From Aphelenchoides besseyi (lineage: Eukaryota; Nematoda; Chromadorea; Rhabditida; Aphelenchoididae): a DNA stretch of 64,000 nucleotides. The stretch lies in contig JAMPIQ010000002.1 in the NCBI GenBank assembly GCA_024699855.1, forward strand, positions 6,262,001-6,326,000, written 5' to 3'. The notes beneath the pieces were generated by a model. That model worked only from the letters and a program-made list of their open reading frames with translations. It was not told where the DNA came from and ran no database searches. Shown one piece after another: positions 26,502 through 37,054 of this stretch. Both the position numbers and the translations under genes were made by a program. Within the stretch, counting starts at the first letter, position 1. Each line of letters begins with the position of its first letter.

Positions 26502-27706
26502 ACGTCTCTAATCATTTCTTAAAGGTTGGGTGTGGAGCGGATGATCGGTACAATCGTATGCTGATCGTCCAGTGCAAACAGACAAACAATTGTCATGTAC
26601 CGTATTTATTATCGAAAGATGCCATTAGTGTTTATCTCAACGTCCTTTGCCGTGGTCTTAAATGTCCATTTGTTGTGTTTTCCTGTCAAACATCCTTGTT
26701 CTGCATTTGTCTAAAATATCGTTGTAGTCGGAAGAGAATAAACTTGGGAAAGAGAACTTTCGTTACACGATTACGATAAGAACATCATTTATTGAGCTGA
26801 AAGGATACACTCAACCGGCTATTATCGCGACATGTGATTTAAATAACAAACAATTTTGTTGCCAACAAACTCAACGGACATCCAACATTGTAATTAGATA
26901 GGTGCTTGAAATTTAACCGCCACAGCAAACAATTTTCGTACAAAAATTGAAACAAAAGTTTGCTTTTAGTCAAGAGCAAAGTTCAAAAACTGTTTTAGGG
27001 TTTCTTGTTTGAAATGACCTACTTGTCGTTAACAGTTTGGTTTAGACGATGGGAGCTGAAACGGACATTTGTTATTTTCATTGATGTCGAATGGAATTGG
27101 CGTTTCAAACGTTTTGCGGTCATTTCCAAAGAGAAAAATACGATAATAGAAGCTGCTATTCTTCTGACAACACAAAAATCAAGAGTAGAAATCCATTTGA
27201 GCAATCGGCTGAAGTTTCTCTTTTAATTGAGTTATCACTTCACGCAAATACCAATCAGTTACAAACCAATTGAACGGTTTTGTTGCTCTTTTGCTCTCGA
27301 CTTTTCCAACATTTCTTTCTACCCTTGCAGCTTCCGGATTAGACAGTGCAAAGAGTGATGTCACGAAACCCAAGAGCATATTCAAATGAACTTCGATTCG
27401 AATACAAACCGGGAATTAACCATCAACCCGTTGAAGTTTTCGCTGAACTCCAATTGATCTTTTCGAAAAAAATGATCGCAAATTGTGTTCGCTGAATTAA
27501 CTTTTAGAAATACTGTTGCTAACTATTGGCGTAGTCAGGTTTATTTCTCTTCAACTCAACGTTACAAATGGAAGATCAAGAAAAAGGCGGAACGCATCTG
27601 AAACTGTTTTTGTTGAAAACTGGTTTTACTGTGCAATGTTTTGTTGTTGAGTTTGGCATAGACGTTGTTTTGAACTGTCAGTCCGCTCGAATTGTTGATT
27701 AACGAA
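26502..27706. other. Intergenic spacer
   Basis: No coding sequence supported. Presumed 3' UTR of the propeptide gene and promoter of the next gene. Confidence 0.4.
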
Positions 27707-28282
27707 ATGAAATCTGTAACCGTCGGTCTACTTTTCTCTTCGCTTGTTCTTCCCGTCACGAGCATTTTCTTTGGACAACAAAGCGGATGTGATGCGTGTA
27801 GCCAATACGGCGGTTATAATAACTACGGGCAGAATTATGGTCAAAGCTACGGACAAGATTATTCAAGTTATCAGCCTCAACAATCGTACGGTTACAATGC
27901 GCCTCAACAAAACGGTAAGTCTGAGCTAATATAACAATCTAAGCTCATTGTTTCTAGTTATCAATGGCAAATTCATTATTCGTCACAAAATCTATCAACC
28001 AGTTATCAGACGTACAACTGTTGAGTTGATTCCCCAAAGTGGTACCGTATCTCGACCTTATTCGACAGAATTTGTGCCTGAGCAAAGCGTCAGTGAAGTG
28101 ACGGTTTGTTACGTTAACCAATCTGACTTCCAACTCTTGTTAAGGCTAATCAAGGCTACGAAGCGCAAGGTTATATTCCTTCAAATTATGGTCAAAACTA
28201 CGCCTACGGACAGAATTACGGCTCATCGGCCTATGGAGCTGCATCGGGTTATGCAAATTCACCTTATGGTACAATCGGATAG
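27707..28282 (+). CDS. Secreted Gly/Tyr/Gln/Asn-rich structural protein
   Basis: Three exons: 27707-27914, 27958-28103, 28145-28282; about 163 residues. Signal peptide MKSVTVGLLFSSLVLPVTS is followed by a single C-x2-C (GCDAC). Low-complexity repeats come next (YGQNYGQSYGQDYSSY, PQQSYGYNAPQQN), then a non-repetitive middle with KFIIRHKIYQPVIRRTTVEL, and a second repeat block (NYGQNYAYGQNYGSSAYG). The layout of low-complexity arms around a folded segment suggests a cuticle, eggshell or other extracellular matrix component. No named family is recognised. Frames join across both introns without conflict. Confidence 0.78.
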
Positions 28283-28346
28283 ACAGACGATATTGAAAAA
28301 AAAGTTTGTATGGCAATCAGATTTCTAGTTATTATTGACGATAACC

Positions 28347-28352
28347 AATAAA
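28347..28352 (+). promoter_or_regulatory. Polyadenylation signal of the Gly/Tyr-rich protein gene
   Basis: AATAAA 65 bases after the stop at 28282, within 80 bases of the stop codon of the convergent TDH gene. Confidence 0.6.
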
Positions 28353-28428
28353 TTAAAGTTTGTTTTATCGTTCAAAAAGAACCGGAAACACGGATAAATG
28401 AGATCGAATATAAATCGCATAGAAAATT

Positions 28429-29773
28429 TTACATGACTGCTCGTTTGGGCATATCAGTTCCGTCGTCAGTTTGCTTCAACTTCTCGCTAACAAGTTCAAG
28501 CATTATGTTGGTTGTAGCATTTAAATTGTAATGAGGATTCCATCCGAAGTCGTCTCGTGCGTTCTGATCATTCAACGAACGTGGCCAAGTGTCAGCTAAA
28601 CAGAAGCTCAGATTATCTAGTAAAAGAATTGAACTTACCAATTCCTTGACGAATCGGACAAATGTTGTACTCAATCACAAAATTTGGCAAAAATTTGCGA
28701 ATTTCCGCTGCGATTTCTTCGGGTGTAAATGAGAAACCAGTGACGTTGTAAGTGCGCATACGCAAACTACTATTCGGGGCGCACATTAACTGAATCACAC
28801 TTGCCATACAATCTTCTCCGAACATCATTGGCAATTGAGTATCCGGACGTAAGTAACAAACGTGTTTCCCAGCAGTCAAGGCATCGTAGAAGATCTGAAT
28901 TGCGTAATCTGAAAACTTAACTCCTTAGTGTTTACGTAATCAACATGTCAATACAAATTTCAACTTAATCGATCAATTAACAACGATTGATCTTTCGCCT
29001 TTTTGCAGGAAAAGTTATCAACGTACTTAGAAGTCACGATGACATAAATAAATAAACTTGCCTGTTGTTCCGCCACCTGGTGCTACGTTTGAAATGATTC
29101 CAGGAAAGCGAAGTGAACGAAAATCAACATTGAACTTCGAATGATAATATTCGCCCAAGAGCTCGGCATACACTTTCGTAACACCGTAGATTGTACGTGG
29201 CCGTTGAATCGTAAGGTCAGGAGTCATGTCACGTGGAGTTTCCGGACCGAAAGCGCCAATCGTTGATGGAATAAAAACTTTAAGTTGATGAGCTCTAAAC
29301 TATATTATCTCGATATCCAAAACAAATTTTACCTGGCAACTTCAAGTACGTTTTGAACACCCAAACTATTAACTTGTAACGCCAACGGTAGATTCGACTC
29401 TCCAACTGCCGACAAAAGAGCACTGAAGTGTACAATCGTGTCGATATCGTAGTTCACCACAGCTTCTTCCATTGAGTTTCGATCTAATATATTCAAATAG
29501 CAATAAGGTACTAAATAAAATGCATTACGACAAACTGTCATTGGAACCATACCGTCTTTCAATTCAACCGGTTTCTTTGCAATATCCGTCAAAAGTACAC
29601 TCTCTTTGCCATAGAGATCTCTAAACAGCTTGTTATTGCAGTTGGAAACTTAATTTGTACCGTAGAAGTAAGCAGAGTGATCTACCGAGTTGGCCCAAAC
29701 CTCCAGTTATCAAGGTTTTTGGCGGACGTTCAACATTCGTAACATATTGAAGAAAACGATAAGAAGTGCCCAT
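28429..29773 (-). CDS. TDH: L-threonine 3-dehydrogenase (SDR family)
   Basis: Extended short-chain dehydrogenase of about 350 residues. N-terminal NAD-binding motif [15 protein letters not shown]; acidic end of beta-2 in [15 protein letters not shown]; then [34 protein letters not shown], the catalytic YxxxK in [17 protein letters not shown], and SLRFPGIIS with APGGGTTDYA, which is diagnostic for TDH. It oxidises L-threonine to 2-amino-3-ketobutyrate with NAD+ in mitochondria, the first step of threonine to glycine plus acetyl-CoA. The intron after GGGTT (28909-29061) begins with GC, not GT (CAG|GCAAGT). All catalytic residues are intact. The gene is convergent with the Gly/Tyr-rich gene. Confidence 0.93.
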
Positions 29774-29799
29774 CTAAAAAGAATCATTTTGAATAACTA

Positions 29800-30034
29800 C
29801 AGGGTGTCTCAAAAAAAAGGGCAATCGTGCTGTAACTTTTTAACCAGCCATTGTATGAAGATTCTGTAAAAAGCAACTAAGGTTCTTTTTGGCCGCGGAG
29901 TCGATTGGTCTAATTTTCTGCCGGATCGGACAAGTCCGCAGGCTGCTATGGACAATTTTGTACCTCCAAGCGAGTTTAACGCTGCGAGTTTTTGCATAAA
30001 TTTACAAACGATGCTTCCCATTCTTCATTTTTTT
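29800..30034 (+). repeat. Left long terminal inverted repeat
   Basis: Pairs with 30329-30563 in inverted orientation over about 235 bases. It starts CAGGGTGTCTC. Both arms carry the same open frame of 60-70 codons on their outward strand, which is a by-product of the repeat, not a gene. Confidence 0.85.
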
Positions 30035-30146
30035 TAAGCGCTGGCGATATCAATAATTGAAGCAAGGCAAAAATGACGTGACTTCGTTATGTCACTTGAT
30101 GGATGAACTTGATTACAGATTATTTATAACAATTTAAGATTAAAAA

Positions 30147-30293
30147 TTACAGTTTGTTAACAAGATGTTCAATGTGGCCTCCGTGTTCCCGTACTACCAA
30201 AGTAATGCGCTTAAGAAACTTATTAACCCACAAATTGCACAATGGAATGTTGTGCCCGAGTTCTTCCCATGCTTCCAAAATCCGGATTGTCAT
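30147..30293 (-). pseudogene. Transposase C-terminal remnant
   Basis: In one frame the centre of the element reads ILEAWEELGHNIPLC, NKFLKRITLVVREH and GGHIEHLVNKL, then stop. The ending R-x(n)-GGHIEHL is the usual C-terminus of Tc1/mariner-like transposases. The N-terminal DNA-binding part and the DDE catalytic domain are missing, so this is a deletion relic. Confidence 0.65.
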
Positions 30294-30328
30294 AAGTGAA
30301 TTGATAACGACTGACCGTCATAACGAAG

Positions 30329-30563
30329 ACAAAAATGAAGAATGAGAAGCAGCGTTTGTAAATTTATGCAAAAACTCGCAGCGTTAAACTCGCTTGGAGG
30401 TACAAAATTGTCCATAGCAGCCTGCGGACTTGTCCGATCCGGCAGAAAATTAGACCAATCGACTCCGCGGCCAAAAAGAACCTTAGTTGCTTTTTACAGA
30501 ATCTTCATACAATGGCTGGTTAAAAAGTTACAGCACGATTGCCCTTTTTTTTGAGACACCCTG
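30329..30563 (-). repeat. Right long terminal inverted repeat
   Basis: Reverse complement of the left arm, ending in GAGACACCCTG next to TA. A few mismatches lie near the inner edge. Confidence 0.85.
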
Positions 30564-30566
30564 TAG

Positions 30567-31056
30567 TTGATATTCTTGTCATTTCAACTGCAGTAAGAAA
30601 CTTACGTTAGTACGTTTCATTGTGCGAGTAGGTGTCGTAGTGGAACGAGTGAGAAGTGAAATGGATTTCATGGTTAGTATGTTTCAGTACCGTACGAAAC
30701 AGCTAACTGAACGGTCAGAAAGGAGATAATCTGAAACGAGTCGCAACAATCAGTAACAATTTAAAACATCCGAAATGTGTGAAACGTAAGAATGCCGTCA
30801 GGTCAAAGACTAAACAATCAACACGCTCAACCGAATGATTAAGAAGTGAAATCGACGCTGTAAAACGACAGTCGAGTTTAAACGGCGTGATTCTCCTTCA
30901 CATAGTGTCTGAATTCAATGAAATCGCCCGCCTGCAACTTTAACGAGTTGATTGAACGCTCAAGGCGATCACCAGACAAACGTTGTTGGACTTGTGAAAT
31001 GATAAGTGGGATGAGCGCTTTAATCGACGGAAAAACGAACGAACTCGAACTCACTG
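30567..31056. other. Short spacer, possible minus-strand exon
   Basis: A minus-strand open frame over 30878-31017 (ALIPLIISQVQQRLSGDRLE..., ending in stop) is preceded by an acceptor-like GATTAAAG and could be a terminal exon. I find no first exon for it and no family match. Confidence 0.25.
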
Positions 31057-32084
31057 ATGAATTCGCCGACAAAGCGTAGAATCAAGTTGATTGGCGACGA
31101 TAGCACGTGTTCATTACGTGATGCATTCCAAGCGCGATTTCGTTACAAGCAAACAAAAGTTCATTCACGCGATGCGGAAGAACGAGACCGGAAATTACTG
31201 AACTCACTGGAAACTAATCGCTCAGTTCAACCGCTTCGACTGCATCAGCGGAAAAGAAATCAAGCAATTGTTCGATGGCTTTCTAGAGTGAATTTGCATT
31301 TAGAGTTACGATTACAGTAAGTCTCAGACTGTCTCTGAACTTGAAACTTTGTTTCGATGGAATTCTGGCCAAATGTCTCTTTGGAGTTGTGGAGTTTCGT
31401 TGTTCATCTGTTATCGGAATTTCTATTGCTTTGTATCGATGAAGATATTAGAAGAGATTGTTCCGTCTGATGAGCTGAAAGATGCACTGGTTGACTATTT
31501 GAAGTGTATTTCATCGGATGTTGAAGAGGAAGAAAATGATGCTGCCGAAGATTCGAGCAAAGAAATCGTGGAATTGCACGTGAAACGAGACGAATTGCTT
31601 TTACGTGGCGGCTCAACCAACTACAATCCGAACGATCCTCACTCCAGTTGTCATGCACAGTTGTTGGAGATGGGCAGACAAAGACGAGTGAACACAGTGA
31701 GTGGATTCAGTTGTCATCTACATCATCTGAATTCAGATTAACAACCGATTAGAGGATATGCGGGAGAACATTCGAACTATTCTCGAATTGAATCAAAAGG
31801 TAGTTGTAATTTGAGTGGCGTTTAATTTTTGTTGATTTCAGTTAGAAGCGATGGTTGAACAACAAAAAGGAGAAGTAGGTTTGCAACCGATGCAATGGTT
31901 CGTGAATGACACAAACTTTCACGATGCGGCATACGCAGAGGTACTTCGAGCCGTTGGATCGATCCCCGAAGATACGCCGCCGCCTGTCGAAGAATACTCG
32001 TCGACCGATGAAGAAGAACCCGCAACGAACGACAGGCCGCAACACGTAAACTTACCATCGAAAGAAGCTCTGAATCAAAGCTGA
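31057..32084 (+). CDS. Uncharacterised acidic, helix-rich protein
   Basis: The ATG at 31057 opens a basic exon (MNSPTKRRIKLIGDDS, later RLHQRKRNQAIVRWLSRV) ending at a consensus donor, 31316|GTAAGT. Later exons are clear: KILEEIVPSDELKDALVDYL, a run of acidic residues, VNT|INNRLEDMRENIRTILELN, K|LEAMVEQQKGEVGLQPMQW, and an acidic tail ending LPSKEALNQS. Introns at about 31701-31740 and 31801-31841 are typical. The link between exon 1 and the acidic part (31317-31450) is uncertain, because two different frames there look protein-like. Predicted coiled coil with a charged tail; no family recognised. Confidence 0.55.
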
Positions 32085-32705
32085 TTCACTTCTATGTACA
32101 TTTGCAATGTTCAACGAATCTATTTAGTCATCTTTTGTTTGATCTCATGGTTAATATAATGTTCTTTTGGGACAAACGTTCTTTCCGACAGCAATTGAAA
32201 CGAAGTGTTGTGGACTGATGGTCACTAGGTGTAGATCGGAAAACAAGTCTGTACTTTAATGCGATCAAAAAACTTTGTTCAAGTAAACAAAAGAGAGCGA
32301 TTACAATTCCGTTCATTTACATAAAATTCGATATGACTCGTTTGTTTTCATCATGTCGAGACCAAACTATGGTAAATGGACTTTGAAATCAAAGATTAAG
32401 GTGATTGTCAAACAACTTTTCAGTTTCTTAGCAAAACCGCATAAACCAATTAGACGGATGAGCGAAGGGGATCCGCATTCTTGAGAAGTTGCATCTTCTT
32501 TTCTGATAAAACACGTTTATCAAGCCGTGTTATTAGTCGCAATTTAATGAGCATGCGAGATATTTTTGAGACTACAACGTCTTTTAAGTTCGATTGGTTA
32601 CTCGATGGCAGACCTTAAATGGCCGGCCAAGCTTACAAGTCGTTAACATTTTCCTAGTTCACGACTGTTATTTCCAGTTGGCTCATTGATAAAACGTTTG
32701 AAAAG

Positions 32706-33430
32706 ATGGTTCAAACGGATGTTCAACAGCAAGTAAATGTCACTGCTTACCGTAAGAGTTTACGTGCGGGATTTTAGTTGACTTTGTACTTTGAATCCCA
32801 TCACAGACTACAATCCACTCGTTTATTACGCTGACTCTAAAGTTGGTTGTCGGGAATGACTCATTTGTGCTCGTTTGTGCTCCGTTTGTGCAATCGTTGT
32901 ACACGAGCAACACGAGATTATCCGATTTGTCGACAAGTGAGAAAACACGCCTCTTCGTTGAGAGTTTTATTCCGATCAATCGCCCCTTTTTCGTAGTGAT
33001 CAGTTGGACGGTGAGTAGAAATCGTTGCTACTTGCTTTTTTCATCGACCCTACGCACGTCTCCTGAACCACGGGTATCCGTTGCAGTGCAAAGTTCAGAC
33101 GAGTTTTTGTGAGTTTTAATCCAAAGTTGATCCGAAAAGTGTTTTGTTCTCTAACTTCCCTTCTACTGATTCACATCGGCGGTTTTCTCTTTCGGAAGAA
33201 ATTTAATTGTCAACGGACATTGCGAGCTCGGAAACGATTACCCGGTAGTTCCGCTTTCCGTTCAAATCGACGATTACAGTCGCGCATTTGTGAATTGAAT
33301 TTGGGATTGAAAGCTAAAGAGATTTCGTTTTCGAGTGCAATCGGGATTAAAATTTGCTTTGTCGTAGTGTTTTTTATTCGAATTAGTTCAACGGCTTGTA
33401 CGGAGATCGGTCGAAACAACAAACCCACGC
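32706..33430 (+). other. Possible small gene, reading frame unresolved
   Basis: An ATG at 32706 followed by donor CAA|GTAAAT, an acceptor ATCACAG at 32806 and a 68-codon open exon (LKLVVGNDSFVLVCAPFVQS...) ending at donor ACG|GTGAG 33011 look like gene structure. Downstream, several frames remain open (for example one with LIVNGHCELGNDYPVVPLSV near 33200-33290), but I could not connect them with normal introns. No family recognised. Confidence 0.3.
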
Positions 33431-33963
33431 AGTTCGTGTATTTGTTTTTGTCGTAAATTTTGTGGTTTGTAAACAAAATAGTCGTCTTTGAAACTTGCGT
33501 TCTTCGTTTAGTTGCTGCAAGTATTGTAGCAACAAATACGTGTGCTCATTCGAGTCTTCGATCCGAGAGTCGTAATTGTTTGTTCAGTTTTCAACGTTCT
33601 CCAATCAAATCGACCGTGTAATCAGCTTCGACAAAGGATGCACTCAACAATACGCTCCAAAAGTGTTCGTGTTGGTAAGTTCGATTGACTGCGAATAGTC
33701 GATTTGCAAGACTGTACATTGAAAATAGTCTTCAAGTGTACGAAATCGTCATTCACGATTTTGGCCGTTCGCATTTTGATTCATGTTCTTTTTTGATTGT
33801 GGGAAGAGAGTTGTTTCTCCGCAAATGTACTCAGCTGTTTTCTCTACAGAAATTCACTGAAAGTGGTTGTTAAACTTTGTTATTGCGCTGATTGATTAAT
33901 TGGAGTACTTAGCATTCAATTCTTCTAATAAGAGACGTGTTTTTAGTTCATTCAATACGCAAT

Positions 33964-35878
33964 ATGTTTGAAAGAGGAGACAAGAAGCCGAAAAAATATG
34001 AAATTGATGGTATGTTGAGAGTCTTGCGAACGTCGCTGAGATCCATTGGGTTTAGATCGCGGCGATTTTGTAAAACAACAAACGAACTGGCGATCGATTT
34101 ACATCGCGGCTTTGGTGGCATTGATTGGATCTATCCATTCCCACATCATAGGACCTGCTTTATGGCCGTACATGAAATTGCTTATTCCCGGAGTTACGGA
34201 GAACTACTACGGTCTTCTGCAGTCTATTTCAAGGTAAAGTTCGTGAACAATCTTATAATGAAAGCTTTGTTTTAGTACTGGCATTGTAATTTCTGGTCTT
34301 TTGGCAGGATTGTCTAGTAATTTGTTGAAAGATACTCGGTAAGAAACCGTATATTGATTTTGTACTTCATACTTTTAGGCCACCAATGATCCTCGGCAAA
34401 TTGATGGCGATTATCAGTTGTGGTCTTTACATGGTAGTCGAACTCGTAGATGTGGATGGTCGACGAGCAGCTTTTGCGCTTTTCGAATTGATATTGGGAA
34501 TATCGATTGGATCTGCAAGTATCTATCGAGCACACGTCGCGATGGCCAGCACTGAAAAGGATCGTCCAAAAGCCGTAGCAATTTGCTCGTTAGCACCAGC
34601 AGTCGGAATATTTCTTGGACCATTGGCTCAAATCGGTTTTACAGCTCTTGGTTATCCAGGAGTTTCGTTTTTTCTTGGCACACATGTCAATTTGTACACG
34701 GCTCCGGTTCTCTTGACTATTTTCATTTCGTTCATTGGAGTCGGTTTGTTGATCTTTTGTTTCGATGGCAAAATGCGCAATTACAAAACAACTGCACCAG
34801 CAGTCTCGATTTGTAGGTTGATTCTTCAAACTCATTCTAAGTTGTTTAGCTGATGACAACTCTTCGAGTAGCTGCGAAAGTATTGTTCTTAGCGAACAAA
34901 AATACGATAAGGTCGCAGTGTTTCTTTGTTTTCACACAAAGATGCTGTTGAATTTGGTTCTTCTTAATTTTATGGTTCTTGGACAACCGTATTGTATGGC
35001 CGCCTTCTCTTGGACTTCATCACAGGCGGTCCTTTACATTTCAATTTGCATGGGTCTTGTTGGTTTGAATCTCATGATTTGGAATTTGGCTTACATCTTT
35101 CTCAATCTACGTAAACGGTAAGCCCTGTAGAGTTAATTTTATTTAGCTATCGAAGTTTAGGATTTCGGAACGCAGAGCAATTCTCTTTTCAATCTTTGTC
35201 CTATTGACTTCGTACTTGATCACTTATCCTTGGCCATTTTTGCCTGAAACTATTCCCTATCAGAAAACGAACATTACTAGTGAATTGAAAATGCACTCCT
35301 TGCCTTCATCGTCTGCAATTGAATACGAACCAGTCGGATGCAATCCAGAGTTCAAATGGTGTGCTTCGACGCCCAAAGTCAACGAGTTCTTGTTTCTTGG
35401 CTCCTTAATAATAACATTGGGATTTGCGTTGCCAGTTTCGCAAATCAACTTGGATGTTTTGTTCTCAAAAATACTTGGTCAGATGAAGTAAGCTGAACTT
35501 AATCTAACAAACAGATTATATACATATTCCTTTTAGACAAGGAACAATGCAAGGTTACAAGTTGATTGAAGATCTACATTAACTGACAATTTAGGATGGT
35601 TCATTGTTTCGGGTGAAGCCATGAGGTAAGCGAAAAATTGCTCGTTATATTTATTTGTCCTTCATTTCAGCATCATTGGTCCAATTGCTTTATCGTAGGT
35701 TGTCGGTGTAAATCTGAGATTATTCTTTAGGAAAATATACACGCTTTCTGGCCCCACATATATTTGGCAGTTCGAAATTGCGATGATCAGTCTTTCCATA
35801 GTCTTATGGATCATGTTTTACAAACGAATGATTGGAAAGTCAAAACGATTGGCCGATGAAATGAAACAATCAACATGA
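33964..35878 (+). CDS. Major facilitator superfamily transporter, MFSD8/CLN7-like
   Basis: Eight or more exons. Short cytosolic N-terminus (MFERGDKKPKKYEID), then WRSIYIAALVALIGSIHSH and GPALWPYMKLL, the first-helix signature of MFSD8-type carriers. Then come STGIVISGLLAGLSSNLL, ISCGLYMVVELVDV with GRRAAFALFELILGISIGSA, and IYRAHVAMASTEKDRPKA, the A-motif-like loop. The C-terminal half has helices AALYLS-type segments, an extended lumenal loop with cysteines (GCNPEFKWCAS), GEAMSIIGPIALS, and a final helix ending KRLADEMKQST. About 12 membrane segments. MFSD8 proteins sit in lysosomes; CLN7 is a chloride channel/transporter. ATG 33964 joins in phase to exon 2. Substrate not predictable. Confidence 0.87.
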
Positions 35879-35965
35879 GTATTGACGCTCTTTTCATTTC
35901 TCTAACGACAACACGGGTTTCAAAAACAAGTGCTTTACACGTTTTATTTATATCTTACACATTCG

Positions 35966-35971
35966 AATAAA
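35966..35971 (+). promoter_or_regulatory. Polyadenylation signal of the MFS transporter
   Basis: AATAAA 90 bases after the stop at 35878 and about 20 bases before the stop codon of the convergent His-rich gene, so the two 3' ends probably overlap. Confidence 0.6.
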
Positions 35972-35989
35972 AAAATTTCTGTAAGAGCT

Positions 35990-36317
35990 TCAACGTCGAC
36001 CCCATCCGCCACCCGGAGCTCCAAAACCGCCTTGTTGATACGGCCAACTTGGTCTCGGTTGAAAACCGCCGAAACCGACACCGAACGGTGAACCGTGGTG
36101 TCCGTAATGTTCGGAAGAATGATGATGATGGTGATGGTGTTCGTGACTTTAAAATATTTCGAATTAGATATTTGGATTATTTCTAAAGACTTGTAGATTT
36201 ACAAATAACTTACCTATGAGAGTGGGAATGTGAATGCGAATGATGAGGCTCAGAGAAGCTGATTCCAAAAACAGCAAAAGTGATAGCAATCAAAAGAAGG
36301 AAACTTGTGAACTTCAT
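35990..36317 (-). CDS. Small secreted His-rich/Gly-rich protein, copy 1
   Basis: Two exons, 36214-36317 and 35990-36146. Signal peptide MKFTSFLLLIAITFAVFGIS, then EPHHSHSHSHSH, a poly-His run (seven consecutive H), and a Gly/Phe/Pro-rich end (FGVGFGGFQPRPSWPYQQ, finishing GGGWGRR). About 86 residues. Alternating His-Ser and His runs could bind zinc, copper or nickel; the Gly-rich tail suggests a matrix or antimicrobial role. Neither is proven. The paralogue at 36773 has the same exon layout and the same phase-2 intron after the first His block. Confidence 0.8.
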
Positions 36318-36772
36318 AGCCTCTGAAATTACTCAGATTCTCCTGAGGATAACCACGTCCAACAGATGAATAGCACGAAGACAGTGTGCTGTTTTAAATA
36401 ATAACTTATGTTTGTAGAAAAACGAACAGCAAACTGATATTACTGTTAAAAACGACGTGTTTTATATCGGCAAGTCACGTTGAAGTTCCACGAACAGATT
36501 TGCTTTACTGAACTAAACGTCTCTCCCGTTTGTTCGCCAAAAAGTTTGCTGATCGATGGTGATATGGAAGTCAATTCAACTACTTTCCGGTTTATTTGAC
36601 AGTCTGTTGAAAATTACTCCGATCGATTTGTTTAGCGCGGTTGATTGTCGGTCTTATGACCCGAAGAATATTGTGAAAAAGCGCGTGTTTATTAGTTCAC
36701 AAATGTCACTTAAATTGCACAATGTTTCGAAAGACAACAGGAGATTAACCTTCCGTATCGAGTTTCATTGAT

Positions 36773-37054
36773 CTATTTGCCATAATAATAGGGCGGTGGT
36801 TGCTGATAAAAGCCTCCATTGTTGTACGGCCAAGGAGAGGGTCTATAAGGGCCGTAAAATGGTTCTCTAAAACCGAATCCACGGTTCCAACCTCCGTGTC
36901 GATGGAAATGCTCATGTGAGTGTGAGTGACTAAATTTAGTTCATTAATGAAAATAATCACATTCAAACCTGTGATGCGGCTTTGATTGCGCCATGAGAAA
37001 GCCGAAGATTGTAATCATCAAGAAGATAAGAGCCGTCGATTTGATAGCACACAT
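36773..37054 (-). CDS. Small secreted His-rich/Gly-rich protein, copy 2
   Basis: Two exons, 36969-37054 and 36773-36929. Signal peptide MCAIKSTALIFLMITIFGFL, then AQSKPHH split by the intron, SHSHEHFHRHGGWNRGFG, and a Pro/Tyr/Gly-rich tail (RPSPWPYNNGGFYQQ, ending PPPYYYGK). About 80 residues. It shares intron position and phase, the H-S-H-S-H block and the PSWPY/PSPWPY motif with copy 1, so the two are tandem duplicates. Function unknown; metal binding is plausible. Confidence 0.78.

Larger units (their letters stand above)
29798..30565. mobile_element. Defective Tc1/mariner-type element with long inverted repeats
   Basis: The outer ends read TA-CAGGGTGTCTCAAAAAAAA and its exact reverse complement followed by TA. 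This gives a 764-bp element (29800-30563) flanked by a TA duplication, as for the Tc1/mariner superfamily. The two arms of about 235 bp are nearly identical inverted copies with only a few mismatches. The central 290 bp retains a transposase C-terminus on the minus strand (30147-30293). It lies between TDH and an uncharacterised gene and interrupts neither. No intact transposase, so it could move only with help in trans. Near-identity of the arms suggests a fairly recent origin. Confidence 0.85.

Noticed and set aside
30342..30554. 70-codon frame present twice, once on each strand (also 29809-30021)
   Set aside because: It is the translation of the transposon inverted repeats, not a duplicated gene.
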